Assembly: GCA_902477915.1 (NCBI GenBank)
Contig: CABSJA010000014.1
Span: 1-42,395 of the forward strand
From: an uncultured Veillonella sp.
GTDB taxonomy: Bacteria; Bacillota; Negativicutes; Veillonellales; Veillonellaceae
DNA length: 42,395 nt
Direction of reading: 5' to 3'
Shown: in pieces, positions 1 to 7,868 of the stretch
How the letters are laid out: the number at the start of each line of letters is the position of its first letter
Numbering within the stretch: the first letter of the stretch is position 1
Position numbers and translations under genes: made by a program
Notes under the pieces: generated by a model
The model's database searches: none
Told to the model about the DNA's origin: nothing
The model's input: only the letters and a program-made list of their open reading frames with translations

Positions 1-538
1 CGCCTTGGTTTAACAAAGCTTGTACGTCTGTTTTAGCAAATACGCCACAGCGTGCTGCAATTGGATAAATCGTATCAGCATTCATGGCCAATTGGTTAAG
101 ACCAGATGCATCAGTTTGCAATAAAGTCGCCATTTGGTCGATGAAAGCACCTGTACCACCTGCACAAGAGCCATTCATACGGTGTTCTGCAGTTTGACCT
201 AAGTAGGTAACCTTCGCATCTTCACCACCAAGTTCGATAATAACATCAGTTTCTGGGTACAACGCTTTTACAGCACGTGTTTCAGCAATAACCTCTTGTA
301 CGAATGGAATGCGTACCTTTTCAGCCATCGCCATACCACCAGAACCGGTAATACATACATGAACTTGATCATTTTCATGACCCACTTGAGCCTCTTGGAG
401 CAAGGTATATACTGTGTCCAAAATGTTTGCATAATGGCGTATGTACTTTTTATACAAATAATTATCGTGTTCGTCTAATAGTACAACTTTAACAGTTGTA
501 GAGCCCACGTCAATACCCATGCGTAGCATGTGTTGCAT
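1..538 (-). CDS. 2-hydroxyacyl-CoA dehydratase activator (BadF/BcrA/HgdC ATPase family), partial
   Basis: The first 179 codons are visible; the 3' end lies beyond the left edge. The protein has the ASKHA-fold ATPase signature of the HgdC/BadF/BcrA family: a phosphate-1 loop (IDVGSTTVK, residues 9-17), ITGSGG (63-68) and ELGGEDAK (102-109). Two cysteines in the contexts NGSCAGGTG (C125) and ARCGVFAK (C164) match the pair that holds the bridging [4Fe-4S] cluster in the homodimeric activators. Family members use ATP hydrolysis to inject one electron into a 2-hydroxyacyl-CoA or benzoyl-CoA type dehydratase/reductase. The start at 538 is chosen because GAGAGG lies six bases upstream; ATGs at 529 and 520 are alternatives. 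Whether this is a stand-alone activator or the N-terminus of a long fused activator-dehydratase cannot be told from the visible part. It follows pduQ on the same strand but is separated by a terminator and 470 bp. Confidence 0.88.
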   Translation of the reverse strand, partial: MQHMLRMGIDVGSTTVKVVLLDEHDNYLYKKYIRHYANILDTVYTLLQEAQVGHENDQVHVCITGSGGMAMAEKVRIPFVQEVIAETRAVKALYPETDVIIELGGEDAKVTYLGQTAEHRMNGSCAGGTGAFIDQMATLLQTDASGLNQLAMNADTIYPIAARCGVFAKTDVQALLNQG

Positions 539-922
539 AAATACCTCTCTTTTCAAAAAACGTATGACCACACAAGATCATACTCATATTGTGAAAGTAG
601 TACATTGAGTATGAATCTAAAATAAAATGCACCAAATATCTAATTAAACTTAGATAAGGATAGGCTTTCACAAAAACATCTAATTTTTTAAATATCCTAT
701 ACATATTATACAACAAATGTAGATAAAATCTATGTTTTTCTATATTCCAATGAGTTATATGGAATATGACTAAACTTGAATAATACCTCTACATCAAGAT
801 AGGATGTAAAATTTATTATATCATTCTAAGATGAAAAAAAGTGTACCTAACAGCACATAACTTAAGCAACAAATAGGTAAGTATTATTTCTATTTCAATT
901 AACAAGAATAAGGGAATACAAA
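539..922. other. Non-coding gap upstream of the activator gene
   Basis: No convincing gene is present. The gap is AT-rich and should hold the minus-strand promoter of the activator gene; a TATAAT lies at 710-705 on the minus strand, without a recognisable -35. An 8-bp inverted repeat (ATATTCCA at 742-749, TGGAATAT at 760-767) lies upstream of it and could be an operator. Short open frames here lack ribosome binding sites. Confidence 0.4.
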
Positions 923-954
923 AAGAGGCTTCCATGAAATCATTGAAGCCTCTT
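923..954 (-). terminator. Rho-independent terminator closing the pdu operon
   Basis: A 10-bp perfect stem (AAGAGGCTTC at 923-932 with GAAGCCTCTT at 945-954) is followed on the minus strand by a run of Ts. It lies 55 bp past the pduQ stop codon and is the first such structure after the start of the pdu operon 16 kb upstream. Confidence 0.85.
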
Positions 955-1008
955 GTATTTGTATTGTTCATTATATACTTTTGCGTTTTATTATTCACTC
1001 TATATAGG

Positions 1009-2127
1009 TTACAAAATCTTTTTATATAATCCGATAAGATCATCATGGTTAGCTGGGTATGGATTAAATCTATAACACATATCCTCTAGTGCTCTATCTG
1101 CCATGAGGTTAAGTTTTGGTTCAGATGTAGCCTTATCTACACCAAATTCAGTCAGTGTCATTGGACATTCTAAAGTTCGTTGTAGTTTTACAATCGCCTC
1201 TAGTAATGCACCTATTTTATCTCCATCGGATGCTTTATGCGATGCAAAGCCCAACTTAGCAGATAGATGGGCATATTTCTTGGCCACCTCTTGGTTACGA
1301 GAGCAATTAAATCCAATTACATAAAGCAAAAGCATACTGTTAGCTAGACCATGAGGCACATGAAATTGTCCTCCCAACTGATGAGCCATGGCATGAACTA
1401 TACCTAATCCGGCCTTGTTAAAGGAAAGTCCTGCAAGGCATGATGCTTCGTGCATTGACATGCGATCTCGGTCTGTGGCTGTTGGCTTATAACATTTTGG
1501 TAGGTATTCAAAGACAAGCTCAATTGCTTGCTGTGCTAACGCATCAGTAAAATTATTTGCAGCCGTTGCTACATAAGCTTCCAATGCGTGAACTAGCACA
1601 TCCATACCACTGAATGCAGTAACACTTGGTGGAGATGTTTTTACAAATAATGGCGTTAATAATGCTTCATCTGGTAATACCGCATCATCCACAAGAGGAT
1701 ATTTAATTTGTGTTTCGCTATCTGTAAGAACAGCAAAAGAGGTCACTTCTGATCCAGTTCCACTAGTAGTAGGAACAGCAATAAAGGATTTGATATCCAT
1801 ATGCTTTAACTTACGACCAAAGTAAGCAATGCCCTTACTCATATCGATACAAGAGCCCCCACCTATGGCAATGATTACAGTTGGTTTAATGCCTTCCATA
1901 AACTCAATACCCTTTACTACATGCGTAATCGGTGGATCAGGCACTACATCAGTGTAGATGGTTACCTTATTTTTACTGTCCATTAATCCCATTACATATG
2001 TAAGGCTTGGAGAATCTTTTAAAAATGGATCGCATATGATAAGGATAGATTCATTAGAAAATGCTGTAAGACGATTCAACGAATCTGGCCCTGCATAAAT
2101 CTGGGTTGGAAAAGTCCATTTATTCAT
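1009..2127 (-). CDS. pduQ: PduQ, iron-containing 1-propanol dehydrogenase
   Basis: This 372-residue protein is an iron-dependent (group III) alcohol dehydrogenase, the usual length for PduQ. It would reduce propionaldehyde to 1-propanol with NADH, regenerating NAD+ for PduP inside the microcompartment. Visible motifs are the dinucleotide-binding GGGSCIDMSKG, the TTSGTGSEVT stretch, and the metal-ligand region with DVLVHALEAY followed by HAMAHQLGGQFHVPHG. AGGTGG precedes the ATG at a normal distance. It is the last gene of the pdu operon, 11 bp after pduP, with a terminator downstream. No N-terminal encapsulation-type helix is obvious, so recruitment may go through another lumen protein. Confidence 0.9.
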   Translation of the reverse strand: MNKWTFPTQIYAGPDSLNRLTAFSNESILIICDPFLKDSPSLTYVMGLMDSKNKVTIYTDVVPDPPITHVVKGIEFMEGIKPTVIIAIGGGSCIDMSKGIAYFGRKLKHMDIKSFIAVPTTSGTGSEVTSFAVLTDSETQIKYPLVDDAVLPDEALLTPLFVKTSPPSVTAFSGMDVLVHALEAYVATAANNFTDALAQQAIELVFEYLPKCYKPTATDRDRMSMHEASCLAGLSFNKAGLGIVHAMAHQLGGQFHVPHGLANSMLLLYVIGFNCSRNQEVAKKYAHLSAKLGFASHKASDGDKIGALLEAIVKLQRTLECPMTLTEFGVDKATSEPKLNLMADRALEDMCYRFNPYPANHDDLIGLYKKIL

Positions 2128-2138
2128 ATGCTCACCAC

Positions 2139-3569
2139 CTATCGAATATTAAATCCTGTTGTTAAACAACATCTACGACGTCGTGCAAAGCAACGAGCCG
2201 ATGTAGTAGATTCTCCAGTAGGTGTAGCAATTGTAAAGGTTGTCGTACCCTCACCACTAAATCCAAGTCCTGCATAGGACGGACCATTCTTAACAAAAAT
2301 GGAAGTTTTCATTTTACGAGCCATCCGGTTGAGGCGTTCCATATTCAAGGAATGCATTGTGGCCGTATGATGTAAGCCTGCTTCTAACATCAAGCATACA
2401 TCAAGACCTTCGTCAAAGCTATCTACTGTAACAACAGGTAAAATAGGCATTAACATCTCAATTACTGCAAAGGGATGATTTTTTGGAGCCCGCATGATAA
2501 TTAACCGTGGATCACCATTGTACGGAATATGTGCTGCATCAAGAATAACGCTTGCATTTTTACCGACGAATTTTTTATTTGGTGTCCCATTCGGTAATAC
2601 CGTTAAATCGACTAGGCGTTGAATATCTTGTTGATTTTCAAGGAGAACACAACCTGCTTTTACCATTTCTTGAACTAGGTGTGGCTCGATTTGGCGCATG
2701 GCTACAACGCTCTTTTCAGCGATACACAGAATATTATTATCTAGACTAGCGCCGAGAACAATATCTTGAGCGGCCTTTTTAATATCTGCCGTTTCATCTA
2801 CAAAGGCCGGTGGATTACCTGCACCAGCACCGATAACCTTTTTACCACTTTGAAGCGCTTGTTTTACTACGCCAGGACCTCCAGTAACAACTAATAGGCT
2901 CACATCTGGATGTAGCATCATCTCTTGAGCAGACTCAATAGATGGTTCTCGAAGTGTAACAATAAGGTTTTCAATACCAATCGATTTGGCGATGATTTGA
3001 TTAAGTTCACTAACTAGCAATCGACTAAGATGCTTAGCACCAGGATGAACACTAAAGAATACAGCATTCCCTGCGGCTAGCATACCTATTGTATTACATA
3101 TTAATGTTTCCGCTGGATTCGTACTTGGCGTAACAGCACCAATAACACCATAAGCAGACAATTCGTATAATGTCATACCATTATCGCCTGTTTCACACTC
3201 TGTAACGAGATCTTCTACGCCCGGTGTTTTATCGAGTGTTAGATTTAATTTTAGTACTTTATCCGCAACGCGACCCATCCCCGTTTCTTCAACGGTTTTC
3301 TGAGCCAAGTCTTGTACTCGTGGACGCATGGCAGCACGGATGTCTGCTATTACCTTTTCACGGGTTGCTAAGGTGCAATCTTCAAAGCGCGCTTGTGCTG
3401 CTTTTGCAGCTTGAATTGCTTCATCAACTGTATCAAATACGCCTGGCTCAACTTGACCTCTAGGCGCTTGTTTAATAGGTTGTGATGAGGCCATTTCTTG
3501 CTTTTGCCCCTGTAATACATCTATAACCATGGAGCGGATCATTTCTTTCAACTGTGTATTGTTTTCCAT
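2139..3569 (-). CDS. pduP: PduP, CoA-acylating propionaldehyde dehydrogenase
   Basis: A 476-residue aldehyde dehydrogenase-superfamily protein that converts propionaldehyde, CoA and NAD+ to propionyl-CoA. The catalytic cysteine is probably C282 in LDNNILCIAEK, and the glycine-rich VTGGPGVVKQA stretch lies at about 228-238. The first 20 residues form an amphipathic helix like the PduP targeting peptide known to direct the enzyme into the Pdu shell. The open frame extends 21 codons further, but GGAGG ends six bases before the ATG at 3569, which also gives an N-terminus matching the family. About 130 bp without a gene separate it from pduN; no clear promoter was seen there. pduQ follows 11 bp downstream. 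Confidence 0.93.
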   Translation of the reverse strand: MENNTQLKEMIRSMVIDVLQGQKQEMASSQPIKQAPRGQVEPGVFDTVDEAIQAAKAAQARFEDCTLATREKVIADIRAAMRPRVQDLAQKTVEETGMGRVADKVLKLNLTLDKTPGVEDLVTECETGDNGMTLYELSAYGVIGAVTPSTNPAETLICNTIGMLAAGNAVFFSVHPGAKHLSRLLVSELNQIIAKSIGIENLIVTLREPSIESAQEMMLHPDVSLLVVTGGPGVVKQALQSGKKVIGAGAGNPPAFVDETADIKKAAQDIVLGASLDNNILCIAEKSVVAMRQIEPHLVQEMVKAGCVLLENQQDIQRLVDLTVLPNGTPNKKFVGKNASVILDAAHIPYNGDPRLIIMRAPKNHPFAVIEMLMPILPVVTVDSFDEGLDVCLMLEAGLHHTATMHSLNMERLNRMARKMKTSIFVKNGPSYAGLGFSGEGTTTFTIATPTGESTTSARCFARRRRCCLTTGFNIR

Positions 3570-3700
3570 CATGAACCTCCATATAGGTTGCATTGCTGAT
3601 GCAATGACCATGTCAACTAACGGTGTACACAATCAAGGATACATTCATGATGTGACACAATAACTAGGTTTAACTCTGGCACCAGCTATTTCCTATACAA

Positions 3701-3967
3701 TTATTTTTCAAAACTATCAATAATACCCACAATAGCACAATCTACTGCGGTGCCTTTATCATCTTCGAAAATATGCCGTGCCGATGAGCCTCGAGTTAGA
3801 AGCACATATTCACCTTCACCAGCACATACTGTATCGACGGCGATTTCTATGCGCCCCGTCAACTCTTGTTCTCCATCGAGAATATCTACCATCATCAGTT
3901 TCATTCCCTTTAGAGATTCATGCTTTTGAGTAGATACAATACTACCCACAACTTTACCGACTTGCAT
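3701..3967 (-). CDS. pduN: PduN, microcompartment vertex protein (BMC-P, EutN/CcmL family)
   Basis: An 88-residue protein starting MQVGKVVGSIVSTQKHESLKG, the typical opening of EutN/CcmL/PduN pentameric vertex proteins, with the family's VGIIDSFEK near the end. Five copies would cap the vertices of the polyhedral shell. The ATG at 3967 is preferred over an upstream TTG in frame because it gives the usual family N-terminus. The gene overlaps the end of pduM by 14 bp, implying translational coupling. Confidence 0.9.
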   Translation of the reverse strand: MQVGKVVGSIVSTQKHESLKGMKLMMVDILDGEQELTGRIEIAVDTVCAGEGEYVLLTRGSSARHIFEDDKGTAVDCAIVGIIDSFEK

Positions 3968-4445
3968 ACTTCTCGTTCCCTTCAATTATTGTGATACCTA
4001 AGCGCTCGATTTCATCTCGAGCAGCCATGGTGAACCGTTGTCCCCTATATATGACGATAATAGACTTCCTTTCACAAGATCTAACAAAAGAGGCCGTTAT
4101 CCACGCTTGATGACTGGCATATATAGGACGACCAAATTTATCTAGAAATTTGATAGGCCAATCTAGAATGACTGATGGATTCATCAACGAGGTTACAGGA
4201 ACTGCTAGGTGTATCGTCACCTCACAGTCATACGCTAATGCACGATGCAAATAGGCAACCCAAGGCACCAATCTATCGCACATTAACTCTCGTATATGAC
4301 CATAATCTATACCACTGAAAGAAATGAGTTGATTCTGCAACAATATATGCTCATCATAGCTATTGCACTCTGTGACCATAAACGTAGCAGTGGATGTCAT
4401 GCGCTTTTCTAGGCGTTCTAGCACCAGTTTAACTAATGCATCCAT
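3954..4445 (-). CDS. pduM: PduM, microcompartment structural/assembly protein
   Basis: The start at 4445 gives 163 residues, the same length as Salmonella PduM, beginning MDALVKLVLERLEKRM, an amphipathic helix of the type used for encapsulation. PduM is needed for normal Pdu compartments, but its exact role is unresolved. The ATG lies immediately after the stop codon of the eutJ-like gene (TAATATG), so translation is probably coupled; an in-frame TTG at 4469 is a less likely start. Its end overlaps pduN. Assignment rests on position between the eutJ-like gene and pduN, length, and the N- and C-terminal sequence. Confidence 0.8.
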   Translation of the reverse strand: MDALVKLVLERLEKRMTSTATFMVTECNSYDEHILLQNQLISFSGIDYGHIRELMCDRLVPWVAYLHRALAYDCEVTIHLAVPVTSLMNPSVILDWPIKFLDKFGRPIYASHQAWITASFVRSCERKSIIVIYRGQRFTMAARDEIERLGITIIEGNEKYASR

Positions 4446-4446
4446 A

Positions 4447-5283
4447 TTAATGCTCACTTCCCATGGCAATCCCTAAGGGCGTTACAAACTCTGGATATAA
4501 TGGCTTATCTACAGGTAATCCTATATATTGACTGAAAGTTTTTGTAAACTCCTCAAAATTAGAAGCACCACCTACAACAATAATGGGAGTCCCCTTTTCA
4601 TAGCCACCCTCTTGTAACGCACGCTTAGAAATAGCTGCCATTTTCTCTACAACCGGCCGTATGGTTGCATATACATCACGTTTATTCGCTTCATTGCGCT
4701 TATAAGCTTCCGCTTCAGGAATAGAGATGCCATAGGCCCCGCTAATCACGAGGTTCATATGGGTGCCTCCTGTAGGCTCATCTACGGTATATACTACTCG
4801 GCCATCTTTTAAAATGCTTATGCCCGTAGTACCACCACCGACGTCAATAACGGCGCCATCGGTGATGCCTAACACATTAGCAGCAGCGGTAGGCTCGTCT
4901 AAAATGCAGGTTACTTCAAAACCGGCACTTTCAAGAACATGGCCTACTACCTCTTTATTCTTGCCTATCGTTCCAGGTGGAACAGCTGCTGCGGCATATA
5001 CAAGCTCTGTGCCTAAGGCAGCTTCCGCCTTAGCCTTTAAAGCTCTCGTAATCGTAACAGCTCCCACATAGTCAACTACAAGGCCATCTCGAATAGATTC
5101 GTTGTATTCAAAAGCACCATATATAGGTTTACCTTTATCGTTTACTACGGATAGGACAATAGATGATGTACCAAGGTCAATGCCTACGCGCAAATTCTTT
5201 TGATTATGAGAGCTCACTTGTTTGGACTCTACAAGATTAGAGAACTCTTGCAAGGTATTATTTGCCTTTTTCAAACCTTTCAT
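4447..5283 (-). CDS. eutJ: EutJ-like Hsp70-type ATPase of the pdu operon
   Basis: A protein of about 278 residues with the actin/Hsp70 ATPase fold. After a polar N-terminal stretch it has LRVGIDLGTSSIVLSVV (phosphate 1), then AVIDVGGGTTGISI (phosphate 2) and PIIVVGGASN (adenosine loop). This layout matches EutJ, the putative chaperone of ethanolamine compartments; EutJ-like genes also occur in some pdu operons (from memory, Listeria). The role is inferred: it may help fold or reactivate cargo such as the B12 enzyme. Two ATGs (5286 and 5283) follow AGGTG; the second has the better spacing. It starts 13 bp after pduL and ends one base before pduM. Confidence 0.8.
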   Translation of the reverse strand: MKGLKKANNTLQEFSNLVESKQVSSHNQKNLRVGIDLGTSSIVLSVVNDKGKPIYGAFEYNESIRDGLVVDYVGAVTITRALKAKAEAALGTELVYAAAAVPPGTIGKNKEVVGHVLESAGFEVTCILDEPTAAANVLGITDGAVIDVGGGTTGISILKDGRVVYTVDEPTGGTHMNLVISGAYGISIPEAEAYKRNEANKRDVYATIRPVVEKMAAISKRALQEGGYEKGTPIIVVGGASNFEEFTKTFSQYIGLPVDKPLYPEFVTPLGIAMGSEH

Positions 5284-5296
5284 CATATCACCTACT

Positions 5297-5917
5297 TTAC
5301 TGTACAATTCTCGCCATCACTGTACCTTGTACATTGGCAGCATTTGCCTCATCTGTATCAATATGGAGCTCCAGAACAAAACCAGGTACGGCCCGAACGA
5401 TGACATCACCAAATACAGTGGTGCGCTCTGGTGTTTGAATTTCAACATTTACGCTGTCGCCATCGTTTACAGAAAGCCGTTTTGCATCATCAGGAGACAT
5501 ATGAATATGTCGTTTTGCAACGATGCAAATAGGTTTTGTAATTTCTCCATTTTCAGTACATAGAGTAATCTCTACGGCTGATTCTAAGTGACCAGATAGC
5601 ACAATAGGAGGTTTTATACCCAATGTACGAGCATCGGTCAAAGATACCTCTACTTGTGACTGTTTTCTAAGAGGACCTAATACGCGGACATTTTGAATGA
5701 CCCCTTTAGGCCCCACTAAAGTAACTGTTTGCTCTGAAGCAAACTCTCCAGTTTGTTTTAAGTCACTTTTTTTAGTAATAGCCTGGTTAGGGAATAATAT
5801 ATCCCAGTCCTCCTGACATAGATGGACATGTCTATTGCTCACACCTACGGGAATGGACGATTCGAACATGGCTTCGATCACTTCTCGTACGATAGCACGA
5901 ATCTGTTCCCGATCCAT
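5297..5917 (-). CDS. pduL: PduL, phosphate propanoyltransferase
   Basis: A 206-residue PduL-type phosphotransacylase, which converts propionyl-CoA and phosphate to propionyl-phosphate and recycles CoA in the lumen. The two-beta-barrel family's zinc ligands are visible: SNRHVHL (H30, H32), AKRHIHMSPDDA (H137, H139) and LELHIDTDEANA (H185, E190). Residues 1-19 (MDREQIRAIVREVIEAMFE) form an amphipathic helix of encapsulation-peptide type. AAAGGA precedes the ATG. It sits 6 bp after pduJ. The propionate kinase PduW that would use its product is not in the operon, so a housekeeping acetate/propionate kinase is probably used. Confidence 0.94.
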   Translation of the reverse strand: MDREQIRAIVREVIEAMFESSIPVGVSNRHVHLCQEDWDILFPNQAITKKSDLKQTGEFASEQTVTLVGPKGVIQNVRVLGPLRKQSQVEVSLTDARTLGIKPPIVLSGHLESAVEITLCTENGEITKPICIVAKRHIHMSPDDAKRLSVNDGDSVNVEIQTPERTTVFGDVIVRAVPGFVLELHIDTDEANAANVQGTVMARIVQ

Positions 5918-5923
5918 AAGCTA

Positions 5924-6199
5924 TTATCCTTTCTTAGGTAAGATCAATTCTACATCGCTATGAGGGCGTGGAATTACATGAGTAGATACTACTTCACCTA
6001 CTTTTTGTGCTGCTGCACAGCCCGCATCAACAGCCGCTTTTACAGCGCCTACATCACCGCGAACCATTACTGTTACAAGACCAGAACCAATTTTTTCAGT
6101 ACCTTCTAGTGTAACGTTAGCTGCTTTTACCATTGCGTCAGCCGCTTCAATTGCGCCTACTAAACCTTTTGTTTCTACCATGCCTAATGCGTTATTCAT
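5924..6199 (-). CDS. pduJ: PduJ/PduA-type hexameric shell protein (BMC-H)
   Basis: A 91-residue single BMC domain protein: ALGMVETKGLVGAIEAADAMVKAANVTLEG at the start and VMVRGDVGAVKAAVDAG in the middle. Six copies form a hexagonal shell tile with a small central pore. It is very similar to the other BMC-H encoded at 7543-7824, so the two are paralogs; the name pduJ follows from its place after pduB and pduK. A strong ribosome binding site precedes it, fitting the high dose needed for a shell protein. Confidence 0.92.
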   Translation of the reverse strand: MNNALGMVETKGLVGAIEAADAMVKAANVTLEGTEKIGSGLVTVMVRGDVGAVKAAVDAGCAAAQKVGEVVSTHVIPRPHSDVELILPKKG

Positions 6200-6225
6200 G
6201 ATAATCTCCTTTATTATTTACTACT

Positions 6226-6669
6226 TTATTTCTTTTTAGGGTTTTTCTTTGGTGTTATTTTCTTTGTACCTGTTGATTTAGAACTTTTCGGTTCTATGAT
6301 CGTAGATACTATCTCATCTAACACCTCAACAACCTTTTCATCTAATTGGGGGTTCTCTGTTTCATCAGCTACCTTAGCCGGCTTATCTGTAAAATCATCA
6401 TTAAAGGATTCTACTAAGCCTTCTGCAGGTCGAGGAATTACTTTGTGAGCTACATACAAGTTCATACCTTTTGTAATCGCCACACCTGTTTGAACAGCTG
6501 CTTCAACAGCTCCCACATCACCAGTTACCTTTACGGTCATCCAGCCAAGTCCTCTCGCCTTTTCTATTCCTACGAGCCGTACATTTGCAGCTTTAACCAT
6601 TGCATCTGATGCGGTGATAGCCCCCAGCAAACCAGCTACTTCTAGTAACCCTAGTGAATCTTTCACCAT
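6226..6669 (-). CDS. pduK: PduK, BMC-H shell protein with C-terminal extension
   Basis: Residues 1 to about 88 are a BMC domain (SLGLLEVAGLLGAITASDAMVKAANVRL). It is followed by an extension of about 60 residues: first an acidic, proline-containing stretch, then a tail dominated by Lys, Ser and Thr and ending in KKNPKKK. PduK proteins are minor shell components with a BMC domain plus extra C-terminal sequence; the Salmonella one has a cysteine-containing extension, whereas none is seen here. The tail may bind nucleic acid, cargo or the cytoplasmic face; this is inference. GGGAGG precedes the ATG, 22 bp after pduB. Confidence 0.85.
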   Translation of the reverse strand: MVKDSLGLLEVAGLLGAITASDAMVKAANVRLVGIEKARGLGWMTVKVTGDVGAVEAAVQTGVAITKGMNLYVAHKVIPRPAEGLVESFNDDFTDKPAKVADETENPQLDEKVVEVLDEIVSTIIEPKSSKSTGTKKITPKKNPKKK

Positions 6670-6691
6670 GCCACCTCCCGACGTTTATTCA

Positions 6692-7540
6692 TTAGATGAT
6701 GTAAGCATTACCTTTGTTTTTAGGTCTTTCTCCCATAGTTTCTAATAACGCTAACCCTACATCACGTGCTGCTTTTACAGCTTGTTTAACAGCGCCAGAG
6801 TCACCAGAAATTAGTAAAACAACTTCATTTGACATATCTGAGCTCGATGGAGACTGATAATCTACCACATCTACATTAGCTGATTTAACTGCTGTATCTG
6901 CCATAACTACACCTATTGCTGCTGGGGCACCTACTAATAACCCAAAGGCTTTACCTTCTGGTGTTCCAAAGGCAGTCACTAATGCTTCTCCTGCGCGAGC
7001 TGTATATTGAACCTCCACATGACCAGCTTCGTTCATATATACTTCGCCGAAGGTACGTTCTAATTCACGCAATGCTACTTCTACAGAACGTCTTACATCA
7101 GATACATCATCGCCACCAAATATGATAAGGGAACCAGAACCGGCGCCACCTTTCATATCACGGGCAAGTTCAATGCTAACAATCTCGGTATTCGTTGCTT
7201 TTACAGCTTCATCAGCGGCCATGATTTGCGGCCCTGCACCTGTACGTGAACCTAAGATACCGATAGATCGATATGACTTAGTGAGCTTCATAGCTTCCAA
7301 TACTTGACTGTCTACATTGGCAATTACGAGGCCAATTGTATCGCCTGTTGTAGTACTGCCTACGTGTTCAGTAATCATTGAAGTTTGTAGTTGATTTGTA
7401 GTAGGTGAACTTACAGGTGACGAAGCACATGCACAAGATGCATTACCTGTTGCGCCTGTAGCTTTACTTAAGTCAGCACCATCGATACGCATCAATACGC
7501 GCTTTAAAATCTCATCTACCATACTTTTAGTATCGGCCAT
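6692..7540 (-). CDS. pduB: PduB, tandem-BMC trimeric shell protein, long form
   Basis: A 282-residue BMC-T protein with two BMC-type repeats (about 60-165 and 166-265) and an N-terminal extension of about 55 residues. The extension starts with an amphipathic helix (SMVDEILKRVLMRI) and contains the cysteine cluster NASCACAS. In Salmonella the PduB N-terminal extension faces the lumen and tethers the enzyme core to the shell, so the same role is likely. It lies 2 bp after pduA. Its body is closely related to the separately encoded short protein at 16762-17463. Confidence 0.92.
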   Translation of the reverse strand: MADTKSMVDEILKRVLMRIDGADLSKATGATGNASCACASSPVSSPTTNQLQTSMITEHVGSTTTGDTIGLVIANVDSQVLEAMKLTKSYRSIGILGSRTGAGPQIMAADEAVKATNTEIVSIELARDMKGGAGSGSLIIFGGDDVSDVRRSVEVALRELERTFGEVYMNEAGHVEVQYTARAGEALVTAFGTPEGKAFGLLVGAPAAIGVVMADTAVKSANVDVVDYQSPSSSDMSNEVVLLISGDSGAVKQAVKAARDVGLALLETMGERPKNKGNAYII

Positions 7541-7542
7541 AA

Positions 7543-7824
7543 TTATTCACCCTTTGTTGGTAAAATACCTTCTACATCTTTATGTGGTCTTGGAATTACA
7601 TGAGTAGAGATAACAATGCCTACGCGTTCTGCAGCGGCTGCACCTGCGTCTACAGCAGCTTTTACAGCACCTACATCACCGCGAACCATAACAGTAACGA
7701 GACCAGAGCCAATTTTTTCATTGCCTACGAGTTCTACATTAGCTGCTTTAAGCATTGCATCAGCTGCTTCAATAGCGCCTACTAGGCCCTTAGTTTCCAC
7801 CATACCTAATGCTTCTTGTGTCAT
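7543..7824 (-). CDS. pduA: PduA, hexameric shell protein (BMC-H)
   Basis: A 93-residue BMC-domain protein beginning EALGMVETKGLVGAIEAADAMLKAANVELVG, matching PduA, whose hexamer pore admits 1,2-propanediol and holds back propionaldehyde. It is a close paralog of the protein at 5924-6199, and which of the two is functionally PduA or PduJ cannot be settled by sequence alone; position immediately before pduB suggests pduA. The stop codon of the cobT homolog is 44 bp upstream. Confidence 0.92.
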   Translation of the reverse strand: MTQEALGMVETKGLVGAIEAADAMLKAANVELVGNEKIGSGLVTVMVRGDVGAVKAAVDAGAAAAERVGIVISTHVIPRPHKDVEGILPTKGE

Positions 7825-7868
7825 CTGTTTTCTCTCCTTTTACAAAACATAGAGCAAAGATTACAAAT

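Noticed and set aside
816..1046. 76-codon minus-strand open frame after pduQ
   Set aside because: It spans the pdu terminator and the pduQ end and has no ribosome binding site or recognisable sequence.
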